Source: Pantoea ananatis LMG 2665 (GTDB lineage Bacteria; Pseudomonadota; Gammaproteobacteria; Enterobacterales; Enterobacteriaceae). Taken from it: a stretch of DNA of 64,000 nt. Shown here one piece after another: positions 27,681 through 36,174 of this stretch (the first letter of the stretch is position 1; every line of letters starts with the position of its first letter). The stretch spans positions 186,001 to 250,000 of the forward strand of contig NZ_JMJJ01000007.1 of NCBI RefSeq assembly GCF_000710035.2, written 5' to 3'. The translations under genes were made by a program, and so were the position numbers. The notes under the pieces were generated by a model. The model made no database searches and was not told the DNA's origin. It saw nothing but the letters and a program-made list of their open reading frames with translations.

Positions 27681-29030
27681 ATGGAACATAGATCGGTTGT
27701 TGATCACGCGAACCCGTCCGACACTTCGCCCGATGAGGCGTTTGTGCCGTGGCGCAGTGATATCGTGCGCTCGCCGCGCATTCGTAAAGTCCAGATTACT
27801 GCCATGCTGCTGCTGCTGTTTGCTGCCGTCATTAACTACCTGGATCGCAGTTCGCTGTCTGTGGCCAACATGACCATTCGTAATGAAATGGGGCTGAGCG
27901 CCACCGAGATCGGCGTGCTGTTGTCTGCGTTTTCGCTGGCCTATGGGCTGGCGCAGTTGCCCGCCGGTGCGCTGCTGGACCGTAAAGGACCGCGCATTAT
28001 GCTGGGCCTGGGAATGTTTATCTGGTCCCTGTTCCAGGCCGCGTCCGGACTGGTGCATAACTTTACGCAGTTTGTCCTGGTGCGTATTGGGCTCGGCATT
28101 GGTGAAGCCCCCATGAATCCGTGCGGGGTCAAGGTCATCAACGACTGGTTTAACATTAAAGATCGCGGTATGCCGATGGGGATGTTTAACGCCGCCTCGA
28201 TGATTGGCTTATCCATCGCGCCGCCGATCCTGGCGGCCATGATGCTGGTTCTGGGCTGGCGCGGCATGTTTGTCACCATCGGGATTCTGGGTGTGTTTCT
28301 TGCCATCGGCTGGTACCTGGTTTACCGCGATCGCGATAACAAACAGCTAAGCGCTGAAGAGATCCACTACCTGCAGGCAGGCAGCGTGGCATCGCGTAAA
28401 GAGCCGATCAGCTTTCAAGAATGGCGTGGGCTGTTTAAACAGCGCACCATGTGGGGCATGATGATTGGCTTCAGCGGCATCAACTATACCGCCTGGCTGT
28501 ATATCGCCTGGCTGCCGGGCTATCTGCAATCCACCTATCATCTCGACCTGAAAAGCACGGGATTACTGGCGGCCATTCCCTTCCTGTTCGGTGCCGCAGG
28601 CATGCTGTTAAATGGCTATGTGGTTGATGCGCTGGTCAGGCGCGGCTGGGATGCGGTAAAAACCCGTAAAGTCTGCATTGTCAGCGGTATGATTCTGTCT
28701 GCCGGGTTTACCGCTATCGTGACGCGCGCGACCGACACCACCAGCGCCGTGACGCTGATTGGAATGGCGCTGTTTTGCATCCACTTTGCCGGTACCTCCT
28801 GTTGGGGTTTGATTCATGCCAACGTCACCGCGCGTATGACGGCGTCCGTGGGCAGCATTCAAAACTTCGCCAGCTTTATCTTTGCCTCGTTTGCGCCGGT
28901 CGTGACCGGATGGGTGCTGGATACCACCAAATCATTCAGCCTGGCGCTGATGATTTGCGCCTGCGTCACCCTGGTTGGCGCCCTGGCGTACCTGCTGCTG
29001 GTGCGTAAACCCATCACGGACGGCGCCTGA
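27681..29030 (+). CDS. MFS anion:cation symporter (sugar-acid transporter)
   Basis: A 449-residue transporter of the ACS family (GudP/DgoT/ExuT-like). NYLDRSSLSVAN in helix 1, the GALLDRKGPR loop and GIGEAPMNPCGVKVINDWF in helix 4/5 are family features for hexonate and hexuronate uptake. The ATG at 27681 follows GGGGAG. With lgoD and lgoR it forms an L-galactonate-type catabolic locus, but it is not an orthologue of E. coli LgoT, so the exact substrate may differ. The 168-base gap before it holds no other recognisable feature. Confidence 0.8.
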   Translation: MEHRSVVDHANPSDTSPDEAFVPWRSDIVRSPRIRKVQITAMLLLLFAAVINYLDRSSLSVANMTIRNEMGLSATEIGVLLSAFSLAYGLAQLPAGALLDRKGPRIMLGLGMFIWSLFQAASGLVHNFTQFVLVRIGLGIGEAPMNPCGVKVINDWFNIKDRGMPMGMFNAASMIGLSIAPPILAAMMLVLGWRGMFVTIGILGVFLAIGWYLVYRDRDNKQLSAEEIHYLQAGSVASRKEPISFQEWRGLFKQRTMWGMMIGFSGINYTAWLYIAWLPGYLQSTYHLDLKSTGLLAAIPFLFGAAGMLLNGYVVDALVRRGWDAVKTRKVCIVSGMILSAGFTAIVTRATDTTSAVTLIGMALFCIHFAGTSCWGLIHANVTARMTASVGSIQNFASFIFASFAPVVTGWVLDTTKSFSLALMICACVTLVGALAYLLLVRKPITDGA

Positions 29031-29040
29031 TATCCCCAAT

Positions 29041-30432
29041 TCAGGTCAGCGGGTGGAGGGTCACGCCGTGGCGCGCACCATAACGCTGAATGCCTGCAAT
29101 CGCTTTATCAATACTGAGCGGCGGCGGCGCAGGCAGCAGCGGGGCGCGCTCCCGGAGCGCCGAATCGAACCGGGAAAAGGTGGCAAAATCGTGGGGGAAG
29201 CGCGTTTCATCTACCCCGACTAATGCGCCCTCTTCCCTGGCGAAGGCTAACAGCTGTTTCCAGCGATCGACGTCCGCCAGGCCAATGCTGTCGGTGCCGT
29301 GCGAATACAGCATCATATCGATATGGTTGAAAGGCGGCTGCTTTTCAAGAAAGCGCTGCAGCGCATCAGCCGACGGCACGGATGGAAACATCAGCCAGAA
29401 CGGAATCGCGTGCTGCTGCATGCTGCACCAGGGATCCATGAGTAAAAAGCTGTCTACCGTCAGCCGGGCAGGCAATATGCCCGCCGCCAGATACCAGTCG
29501 CGATAAATTTCAGCGACCACGAAACTCAGCGCTTCGGGATGGTCGTAGCGAATCTCCATCAGCCGCCAGCGCTGGGCTTCTGCCAGCTTTTTCAGTGGCG
29601 AAATCAGGTAGCCATCCAGCCCCCATTCGGCTTCAGGGACGTGGTCGGTGATAGCAGGCGGTTCCCAACGCGCCCGATCCACGCCTGCCCGCGCCAGATA
29701 TTCCGCCACTCTCGGCCCGCCCTGCAAATACTCCTTTTCGGTTGCGCCGCCGGGGGCGCCAAACTGAAAGAAAGAGCGGTCACTGGTGCGCGTTACCGGC
29801 CACTGTCGCGTACAGTGATTAATGAACAGTGTTGATCCCGCCGGTAATCCTCCCAGCAGAAACTCATTGAAGGCCAGCGGCATGTCGCGCAGCTTCAGGC
29901 GGAAATAGTGCATTTTTTCCAGCAGGAGGCGATCCTGACTCGGATCCTGCATGTGGTGCACGGCAAGCTTAGGCCAGGTCGCCAGCAACGCTGCTGCCAC
30001 GGCCTTGCCGTTTTCAAATTCGGACTGGGCGTCATCCGGATCGCTCTGCTGTACCCGCACCGGGCACAAAAACGTTTGCGGTAGCCACGGCGTTCCCATC
30101 GCCGCGGCCAGATGCACCATGGCACCGTTAGTGGCACCGACAAACGCAGCCGGATAATCGCGCTGCGGATAGGTACTGACCATCCATTCGGCGATGCCTT
30201 CGACGTCCAGTTCACTGGCCTGTTTGTGACTGATGCCCTCGGCCAGGCCACTGACCGCATAGCCCCACTCACGCAGCCGGGTCGGTAACCGATCAAGTGA
30301 AGGCAGTAAGCGGTCTAACATGGGCGACTGGCCTGGACTGGCAAAAGGCCGATCGTGCAGCGCATTCGCTAAGGCCAGCAGCATCGTGGCGGCTGAATCA
30401 AACCGGGCAATGCCCTTAGGAGGTTTACTCAT
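29041..30432 (-). CDS. Uncharacterised protein with a degenerate hydrolase-like motif
   Basis: A 463-residue soluble protein I cannot assign. It has a stretch like a nucleophile elbow but with Thr at the nucleophile place (VGATNGAMVHLA, T101), following a segment ending YPAAF as in alpha/beta-hydrolases, so it may be a remote or inactive member (inference). The ATG at 30432 lies inside the end of the upstream hydrolase gene (8-base overlap), so the two are translationally coupled and likely to work together. Confidence 0.65.
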   Translation of the reverse strand: MSKPPKGIARFDSAATMLLALANALHDRPFASPGQSPMLDRLLPSLDRLPTRLREWGYAVSGLAEGISHKQASELDVEGIAEWMVSTYPQRDYPAAFVGATNGAMVHLAAAMGTPWLPQTFLCPVRVQQSDPDDAQSEFENGKAVAAALLATWPKLAVHHMQDPSQDRLLLEKMHYFRLKLRDMPLAFNEFLLGGLPAGSTLFINHCTRQWPVTRTSDRSFFQFGAPGGATEKEYLQGGPRVAEYLARAGVDRARWEPPAITDHVPEAEWGLDGYLISPLKKLAEAQRWRLMEIRYDHPEALSFVVAEIYRDWYLAAGILPARLTVDSFLLMDPWCSMQQHAIPFWLMFPSVPSADALQRFLEKQPPFNHIDMMLYSHGTDSIGLADVDRWKQLLAFAREEGALVGVDETRFPHDFATFSRFDSALRERAPLLPAPPPLSIDKAIAGIQRYGARHGVTLHPLT

Positions 30433-31372
30433 GCTGGCTCTCCTGCTGAATACGCGCCAAAAAAGGTCGGATGGCGTGGCAGAAACTCCACGGATAGACA
30501 TAGTGCAGCCGGTGCGTGCCGCCGCGCAGGGTGATTTTTTCACTGTGCGGCAGCAGCCCCGCCAGCTCATCCAGCCAGCGCGCCGGGCAAACCGGATCGC
30601 GCGAGCCTCTCAGCAAGAGGGTTGGCGCGGTGAGATAGGTCAGGTGGTGTTCGATAGGATCGTTCAGCATGGCGCGCAGGGTGCCAAAGGCTCGCGGCAA
30701 ACCGGCTTTCGCCCAGTCAATTCGGGCCAGCGAGTCGGGCGATCGATGCGCTTCCATTCGGCTGTTACGCCAGCCTCGCCATATCTGACGAACCACGCTG
30801 CGCGCGTGGCGATCGGCGGTGGGCCCCTGTAATACAAGGCCTGCCACCGCTTCGGGGTATTTATCCGCCAGAGCCGCCAGCACCTGGCAGCCAAAAGCGC
30901 TCCCAACCCAGATCGCCCGCTGAAATCCGTTATGCTGTAACCATTGCCACAGGATATCGGCCAGCGCTTTCACCGAAAGAACCGGTGCGGATGCGGGCAA
31001 CGCACTACCGCCAAAGCCTGGCAGGTCGGGCACCAGAACGTGATAATCCCGTCCCAGCGCCAGTGCCAGTGATTCCATCGACCGCCCCGACATTACCAGG
31101 CCGTGAATCAGCACCACGGGCAACCCCTGAGGTTCCTCAGGCGTGACGCGGGTAAACATGCGCCAGTCACCGATCTGTTGATAATAACCCGCCAATCCCG
31201 CGTGATGACTGCGTGGTGAAACCGGCGGCGTTTGCTTCATTTGCTGCCAGCGTTTCGTGCCCCACATGACCGCCGCGACACCTAAGCCGATCCCGGCGGC
31301 AAGCGCCATGCCCTGCCGCTTTCTACACTGGATGGTACGCCTCATCAGCTGCTCCTGTTCCTGGGTATCCAT
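30425..31372 (-). CDS. Membrane-anchored alpha/beta-hydrolase fold protein, nucleophile missing
   Basis: A 315-residue protein with one membrane segment at about 20-38 and an alpha/beta-hydrolase domain after it: oxyanion region LIHGLVMSG at residue 88, DLPGFGGS at 116, an acid candidate in RGSRDPVCP and a His in GGTHRLHY. The nucleophile elbow reads GSAFG (157-161), so Ala159 sits where Ser belongs in related GHSFG sequences. Ordinary hydrolase activity is doubtful unless Ser158 substitutes. Coupled to the following gene by overlap. Confidence 0.75.
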   Translation of the reverse strand: MDTQEQEQLMRRTIQCRKRQGMALAAGIGLGVAAVMWGTKRWQQMKQTPPVSPRSHHAGLAGYYQQIGDWRMFTRVTPEEPQGLPVVLIHGLVMSGRSMESLALALGRDYHVLVPDLPGFGGSALPASAPVLSVKALADILWQWLQHNGFQRAIWVGSAFGCQVLAALADKYPEAVAGLVLQGPTADRHARSVVRQIWRGWRNSRMEAHRSPDSLARIDWAKAGLPRAFGTLRAMLNDPIEHHLTYLTAPTLLLRGSRDPVCPARWLDELAGLLPHSEKITLRGGTHRLHYVYPWSFCHAIRPFLARIQQESQHE

Positions 31373-31418
31373 TGAGTGTAGGACGGGAATGGCAGAGGCA
31401 GGCGGTTAATGCATTGGG

Positions 31419-32255
31419 TCAGGCAATGGTATGGCGCAGGCGGCCGATTTTTTCGATCTCAACCTCAACCACATCGCCACTGAACATGAACAGCGGCGGC
31501 GTGCGTTTTTTACCCACGCCGCCCGGTGAACCCGTGATAATCACATCGCCTGGCGACAGCGGGCTAAAGGCGGAAACGTATTCAATAATGTTGGCTACCG
31601 GATGCACCATGCTGCCGGTGGTATCGTTTTGTACTTCCTGACCGTTCAGCACCGTTTTAATGGTCAACTGCTGCGGATCAGGGATCTCGTCGGCGGTAGT
31701 CATCCAGGGCCCGAAGCCTCCGGTTTGCGGCCAGTTTTTCCCTGCGGTAAACCAGGTAAACTGCATGTCGCGCACCGTCGCATCCATAAAGCAGCTGTAT
31801 CCTGCCACCGCGCTCAGCGCCTCTTCCGCCTTAACCTGATGCGCAGGCTGGCCGATGATCACCGCCAGTTCCCCCTCGTAATCAAACTCCTGGGTGGTGG
31901 TGGGTTTTTGCAACGGTTGCTCATGGCCGACCAGGGAGTCAGCAAAGCGTACAAATAACGTGGGGGCATCCAGCGTGGCGGCGAATTCCTGGCGTTTATC
32001 GGCATAGTTCATGCCCACGCAAAACACTTTACCAGGCTGCTCGATGACGGGCAGAAACTGCACAGTTGACCAAACATGATCGGCGGGCATCGCCTCAAAA
32101 GCAGTCAGGTCGGCCAGTGACGAGCGCGTCAGGAAGGTTTTTAAATCCGGGCAGGCTTTTCCCAGGCGCATACCGACATCCACTACGCCCTGAGCCTTAA
32201 CGATACCAAAGCTTTTCTTCCCCTGTTCAGGAAGGTAAAAACTGCATAGCTGCAT
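31419..32255 (-). CDS. Fumarylacetoacetate hydrolase family protein
   Basis: A 278-residue FAH-fold enzyme. The N-terminal region is followed by GKVFCVGMNYADKRQEF and the metal-binding FDYEGELAVIIG, then a conserved GYSCFMDATVRDMQ and LSPGDVIITGSPGGVG. The family includes hydrolases, isomerases and decarboxylases of 2-keto or 1,3-diketo acids such as 2-hydroxyhepta-2,4-dienedioate isomerase; the substrate is not evident. The ATG at 32255 follows GAGGCGG. Upstream sequence in frame lacks family similarity. Confidence 0.8.
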   Translation of the reverse strand: MQLCSFYLPEQGKKSFGIVKAQGVVDVGMRLGKACPDLKTFLTRSSLADLTAFEAMPADHVWSTVQFLPVIEQPGKVFCVGMNYADKRQEFAATLDAPTLFVRFADSLVGHEQPLQKPTTTQEFDYEGELAVIIGQPAHQVKAEEALSAVAGYSCFMDATVRDMQFTWFTAGKNWPQTGGFGPWMTTADEIPDPQQLTIKTVLNGQEVQNDTTGSMVHPVANIIEYVSAFSPLSPGDVIITGSPGGVGKKRTPPLFMFSGDVVEVEIEKIGRLRHTIA

Positions 32256-32466
32256 GACCGCCTCATGATGATTACGGGTTATAACCGCATGTTTTACAAG
32301 AAATTGGCGCGCAGAGTAGCAAAAATAGCGATGAAAATCGTACCTCGTTTGGCACATCGGATGTCCAGATGTATCACGTTGTGTCAACAGGAGGATGTCA
32401 GGAAGGTCACGCAGATAAGGGTGTCGTTATGACAGGGGACAATCAAAAGGGGGGGCGAGATAACGA

Positions 32467-32634
32467 GGTGATAATCACCGGTCAATCCCTGACCGCGACT
32501 ATCGAGGGTATTCGGTGGGCGCTTAGTTCAGCGCGCCTGGCGGTACGTGTTTAAAGGTTTCGACATAAGCGTGGAACACGTACTTAAAAAAACGTTTCAT
32601 ACATCATCCGGTTAAAATTTTGTTGAATATCTAC
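32467..32634 (-). ncRNA. Probable AzuCR-like dual-function transcript
   Basis: E. coli azuC is part of an RNA that both encodes the AzuC peptide and pairs with other mRNAs. Here the span runs from the expected transcription start (about 32634) through the small reading frame to two consecutive 3' hairpins, CGGTCA/TGACCG (32479-32495) and the near-palindrome at 32467-32479. No uridine run follows, so the 3' end is uncertain. The base-pairing role is inference only. Confidence 0.35.
32523..32600 (-). CDS. azuC: AzuC-like small protein
   Basis: A 25-residue frame on the minus strand, basic and amphipathic at the front (MKRFFKYVF) and ending ETFKHVPPGALN. The ETFKHVPPG part closely resembles KTFKDVPPG of E. 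coli AzuC, which associates with the membrane and binds glycerol-3-phosphate dehydrogenase GlpD. GGATG lies seven bases before the ATG. It is preceded by a good promoter with a CRP-type site. Length and C-terminal motif support the call; the N-terminal halves share only charge pattern. Confidence 0.7.
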   Translation of the reverse strand: MKRFFKYVFHAYVETFKHVPPGALN

Positions 32635-32640
32635 AGCAAA

Positions 32641-32669
32641 AGTATAGCTCCTGCTGTTTAAAGCATCAA
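32641..32669 (-). promoter_or_regulatory. Sigma-70 promoter of the azuC-like gene
   Basis: Minus strand TTGATG (32669-32664), a 17-base spacer and TATACT (32646-32641), about 40 bases before the ATG at 32600. Confidence 0.65.
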
Positions 32670-32671
32670 TA

Positions 32672-32693
32672 AATTTTGAACCAGATCACAAAA
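32672..32693 (-). promoter_or_regulatory. CRP-type binding site before the azuC-like promoter
   Basis: TGTGA-N6-TCAAA on the minus strand (32690-32675) matches the CRP consensus TGTGA-N6-TCACA in nine of ten positions. It directly abuts the -35 box; its centre would be near -48, between the usual class I and class II positions. Confidence 0.6.
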
Positions 32694-32709
32694 TTCACTT
32701 TTAACTGCG

Positions 32710-33282
32710 TTACTGAAACAGGGCCAGGTGCTCTGCAAGAATGGTTGACCCAATAGCAATCAGGACCAGGCCGCCCAGCACTTCAGCCCATTTGCCCAAC
32801 ACCGGTCCGATAAAACGCCCAATCAGCACGCCGGTGGTGGCCATTACGGTGGTTGCCGCACCGATAGTCAGGGCCGTGGTCACGATATTTACCTGCAGGA
32901 ACGCCAGTCCAACCCCGACGGCCAGGGCATCAAGACTGGTTGCGACCGCCGTGGTGGCCAGTACCATGAAGCCGTGACTCTGCGGTGCTTCACAAGGCTC
33001 TGTGGCTGTTTTGCGGAAGCCTTCCATCATCATACGCGCGCCAAGAAAGGCCAGCAGGAAAAAGGCAATCCAGTGATCCCATGCCGCTACGTACTGGCTG
33101 GCTGCCAGGCCCAGCGCCCAACCGATAAGCGGCGTCAGGGCTTCGATACAACCGAAAATCAGACCGGTCCGCACGGCTTCCTTCAGGCCAGGACGATGCA
33201 AGGTTGCACCTTTGCCCAGTGCGGCGGCAAACGCGTCCATTGACATTCCAAAAGCAAGAATAAGCGTGGCAATAAAGGTCAT
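32710..33282 (-). CDS. mntP: Manganese efflux pump MntP
   Basis: A 190-residue six-helix membrane protein with two internal repeats, each carrying acidic metal ligands: [17 protein letters not shown] near residue 8 and [19 protein letters not shown] near 110. Strongly like E. coli MntP (YebN). It exports Mn2+ and so protects against manganese excess. The ATG at 33282 gives the family N-terminus ([17 protein letters not shown]). An MntR box lies about 130 bases upstream. Confidence 0.95.
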   Translation of the reverse strand: MTFIATLILAFGMSMDAFAAALGKGATLHRPGLKEAVRTGLIFGCIEALTPLIGWALGLAASQYVAAWDHWIAFFLLAFLGARMMMEGFRKTATEPCEAPQSHGFMVLATTAVATSLDALAVGVGLAFLQVNIVTTALTIGAATTVMATTGVLIGRFIGPVLGKWAEVLGGLVLIAIGSTILAEHLALFQ

Positions 33283-33412
33283 GATTCGTTCACTTGGGAT
33301 GAAAAAGCACGGCTTCATGCTAAATCCATCACACAATTTGCTCGGTTATTTAAAAAGTGCGCGCAGTCTATCACGCGATAATAGATATAAAAAGACAATA
33401 AAATCAGGGATT

Positions 33413-33435
33413 TAAGTATAGCAAAGGCTATAACT
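33413..33435 (-). promoter_or_regulatory. MntR box upstream of mntP
   Basis: TATAGCAAAGGCTATA (33417-33432) is nearly the core of the known enterobacterial MntR site (ATAGCAAAGGCTAT). Mn-loaded MntR is known to raise mntP expression in E. coli. The remaining 150 bases towards the divergent small gene hold nothing else I can name. Confidence 0.85.
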
Positions 33436-33587
33436 CATAACAGTCGCTATGAATGCCGCTAAGTTAATGTCATTTAAGCCTTTTCTCGACAGCTTTCCTC
33501 CGGGAATGACAGGTAGCGGCAGAGCATGATTGAACCTCTGCACGGAATACCGGAAAATGTCCGGCTGATAAACAGAGAACACTGCTC

Positions 33588-33830
33588 ATGAATAACCCTT
33601 TCGAGTCCTTAATCCTTCCCGGTGGCATTTTACTGCTGGGCTTTCTGTCTGCCCTGCTGCTACCCGCACCGGCTTTTAGCCTGACGGTGGCGCAGCATTT
33701 GCAGCAGCTGTTTCATTTACAGGATCTGAGCCAGCTGTACACCCTGGTGTTCTGCCTGTGGTTCCTGGTGCTGGGCGCGCTGGAGTTTTTTGTTATCCGC
33801 TTTGTCTGGCGTCGCTGGTTCAAGGTGTGA
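33588..33830 (+). CDS. Small inner-membrane protein of unknown function
   Basis: An 80-residue protein with two predicted membrane helices (about 8-30 and 48-70) and a basic C-terminal end (RFVWRRWFKV), which should face the cytoplasm. The start is preceded by an AGAGAACACTGCTC stretch with a weak ribosome site. It is divergent from mntP. I do not recognise the family; composition and codon use look native. Confidence 0.65.
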   Translation: MNNPFESLILPGGILLLGFLSALLLPAPAFSLTVAQHLQQLFHLQDLSQLYTLVFCLWFLVLGALEFFVIRFVWRRWFKV

Positions 33831-34452
33831 CAACGCTGTCCTGCAAAAGCGGCCTGGATACAGGGCTGCCGGGCGGTTGGCCCTGGCCGGTTTTCTGTTC
33901 TGAAGAAAATCTTAAAATTGCGCTGTCACGCGTATTTCCTGAGGCGTCGCAACCGTGCTGGCATCCTGCATGGGGCAACTCCTGAGGTCACAAAAATGTA
34001 ACATTTGTTTTACACAAATGGGCCAGATACACCAACGATTAAAAATTCACCTCAAAGAATAAAATTAAATAAACGCCATTTTTCATAAGTTTAAATTATT
34101 CCTTCCCTTGGGTGACATTTTCACCCTGCACCATAAAGAGGCAATCTCGCAACATCCATTTTAACTTAACTCACTGAGTTAAAAGAAAAATATCCCTTAT
34201 ACCCAGCCAGGCATTATGATTATTTCTTATGCTGAATCATTTCTGCATTTAAAAAATAAACAAATGTTTAAATCCGATACGAGAATGTTATATTTGGGCA
34301 ACAAAGCATAACGTTGAGTTAACTCGTTATCGTCGCTTTAACCCATACCTGAGTCTTAACCCGGAAATAGCGCAACGCGCTCATCAGAAGCGTGACTATT
34401 TCGCCTGCAACGCTGTTGAGCTTCAGGTCAACAGAAGAGGAGATGTCGCCTC
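33831..34452. other. 620-base region before mqo with several inverted repeats
   Basis: No gene is evident. The region becomes clearly A+T-rich from about 33990. It holds CATTTGT/ACAAATG (34002-34020), a 17-base palindrome TTAACTCA-C-TGAGTTAA (34166-34182), an ACAAATGT copy near 34259-34267 and GAGTTAACTC (34316-34325). The shared GAGTTAA/TTAACTC core suggests two sites for one regulator acting on mqo. A long 5' leader is possible. Confidence 0.5.
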
Positions 34453-36066
34453 ATGTGCAAATCAGCTGTAAATCTTGCGCTCATGATGAGTGTTAGCGGA
34501 AAGGACACCACCAGGGCGCAGGAGCGTAAAGACGTTGATGTACTGCTTATTGGCGCAGGCGTCATGAGTGCTACGTTAGGAACCTGGCTTCAGGATCTGG
34601 AACCTGACTGGTCCATCGAAATGGTGGAGCGGCTGGGACACGTAGCGGAAGAGTCTTCAAATGGCTGGAACAACGCGGGTACAGGCCATGCGGCGCTGGC
34701 CGAGTTGAACTATACGCCTCAGCGAGCCGATGGCAGTATCGATATCGCCAAAGCCGTTGCGATTAACGAGTCATTCCAAATTTCTCGCCAGTTCTGGGCT
34801 TATCACGTTCAGAAAGGCAACCTGCATACGCCGAAAAGCTTTATTCACAGTACTCCGCACATGAGCTTTGTCTGGGGCGATGATAATGTCTCGTTCCTGC
34901 GCAAGCGCTTTACTGCCTTACAGAAAAGCACGCTGTTCCGCGGCATGGCTTACTCTGAAGATCCGCAACAAATCGCACAGTGGATTCCGCTGGTCATGAA
35001 AGGCCGTGCGTCGAATCAGAAAGTGGCAGCAACCTGGACAGACATGGGCACCGACGTCGATTTCGGTGAAGTGACGCGCCAGCTGATTGCTTCCCTGGAG
35101 CAAAAAGCCAACTTCCGTTTACGGATGCATCAGGAAGTGCGCGAGATTACCCGCCTTAGTGATGGCCGCTGGCAGGTGACGCTCGTCTGCATGAAAGAGG
35201 GTACACGGCGCACGTTGACGGCTGGAAAGATCTTTATTGGCGCGGGCGGTGCGGCGCTGCCGCTGCTGCAGAAGGCCGGTATTCCAGAAGCCAACGGCTA
35301 TGCGGGCTTCCCGGTTGGCGGTTCCTTCCTGGTCACCGAGAATCCAGACGTCGTGAAACAGCACATGGCGAAAGTCTATGGCAAAGCCAGCGTGGGCGCG
35401 CCACCGATGTCCGTGCCCCATGTCGATACGCGTGTGCTGAACGGCAAGCAGGTGCTGCTGTTTGGTCCCTTTGCGACCTTCTCGACCAAATTCCTGAAGC
35501 AGGGCTCGCTGCTGGATATGTTTGCCTCACTCAACAGCACCAACGTAATGCCTATGATCAAGGTCGGACTGAAAAGCTTTGATCTGGTGAAATACCTGAT
35601 GGATCAGGTGCTGCAAAGTGACCGCGATCGTATGGATGCACTGCGTGCTTATGTGCCACAGGCGAAACAGGAAGACTGGCGCCTGGTGACGGCCGGGCAG
35701 CGCGTGCAAATCATCAAGAAAGATGAGAAAGAAGGCGCAGTGCTGCGTTTAGGCACGGAAGTGGTGTCGTCCGAAGACGGCTCTGTCTCAGCGCTGCTGG
35801 GTGCCTCGCCAGGTGCCTCGACCGCCGCGCCGATTATGCTGGAGCTGCTGCATAAGGTCTATCCGGAGCAGATGGCGTCGCCAGAGTGGCAAAATAAAAT
35901 CCGTGCCGTGGTGCCGTCCTGGGGTCGTAAGTTGAATGGCGATGTGGCGCTGACTGAAAAAGTACTGGCAGAAACCAGCCGTATCCTGCAGCTCAAATAC
36001 ACGCCGGTTACGCCAGTGGCTGCCAACGATGAAGGCCGTGAAACCGCCTATGTCATAGGCAAATAA
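34453..36066 (+). CDS. mqo: Malate:quinone oxidoreductase
   Basis: A 537-residue FAD-dependent, membrane-associated enzyme that oxidises malate to oxaloacetate and passes electrons to quinone, bypassing NAD-linked malate dehydrogenase. The FAD-binding [13 protein letters not shown] begins at residue 36; [22 protein letters not shown] and [13 protein letters not shown] are family signatures. E. coli Mqo is 548 long, with a different tail. A GAGGAG stretch lies upstream of the start. The unusually long preceding region suggests elaborate regulation. Confidence 0.95.
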   Translation: MCKSAVNLALMMSVSGKDTTRAQERKDVDVLLIGAGVMSATLGTWLQDLEPDWSIEMVERLGHVAEESSNGWNNAGTGHAALAELNYTPQRADGSIDIAKAVAINESFQISRQFWAYHVQKGNLHTPKSFIHSTPHMSFVWGDDNVSFLRKRFTALQKSTLFRGMAYSEDPQQIAQWIPLVMKGRASNQKVAATWTDMGTDVDFGEVTRQLIASLEQKANFRLRMHQEVREITRLSDGRWQVTLVCMKEGTRRTLTAGKIFIGAGGAALPLLQKAGIPEANGYAGFPVGGSFLVTENPDVVKQHMAKVYGKASVGAPPMSVPHVDTRVLNGKQVLLFGPFATFSTKFLKQGSLLDMFASLNSTNVMPMIKVGLKSFDLVKYLMDQVLQSDRDRMDALRAYVPQAKQEDWRLVTAGQRVQIIKKDEKEGAVLRLGTEVVSSEDGSVSALLGASPGASTAAPIMLELLHKVYPEQMASPEWQNKIRAVVPSWGRKLNGDVALTEKVLAETSRILQLKYTPVTPVAANDEGRETAYVIGK

Positions 36067-36084
36067 CCCACGGCAGCTCGCAAA

Positions 36085-36120
36085 ACATCATCGCTACGTG
36101 CGCATTCGTGGCGATGATGT
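36085..36120 (+). terminator. Long hairpin after mqo
   Basis: ACATCATCGC pairs with GCGATGATGT and the helix continues inward by three or four pairs around an 8-base loop. No T run follows, so it may be a transcript-stabilising hairpin and not a simple terminator. Confidence 0.5.
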
Positions 36121-36174
36121 GCCGGAAATCCAGAACGAAACGTCGCCCTTGACGACCGCGTCAGGCCCACCGAA

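Noticed and set aside
32523-32600. MntS identity for the small frame near mntP
   Set aside because: MntS is 42 residues with a different sequence; the ETFKHVPPG end matches AzuC instead.
33283-33412. yybP-ykoY manganese riboswitch before mntP
   Set aside because: None of the conserved segments was found in the short leader.
33868-33899. Terminator after the small membrane protein gene
   Set aside because: The G+C-rich stretch before TTTTCTGTT gives only an imperfect, bulged stem; too weak to annotate.
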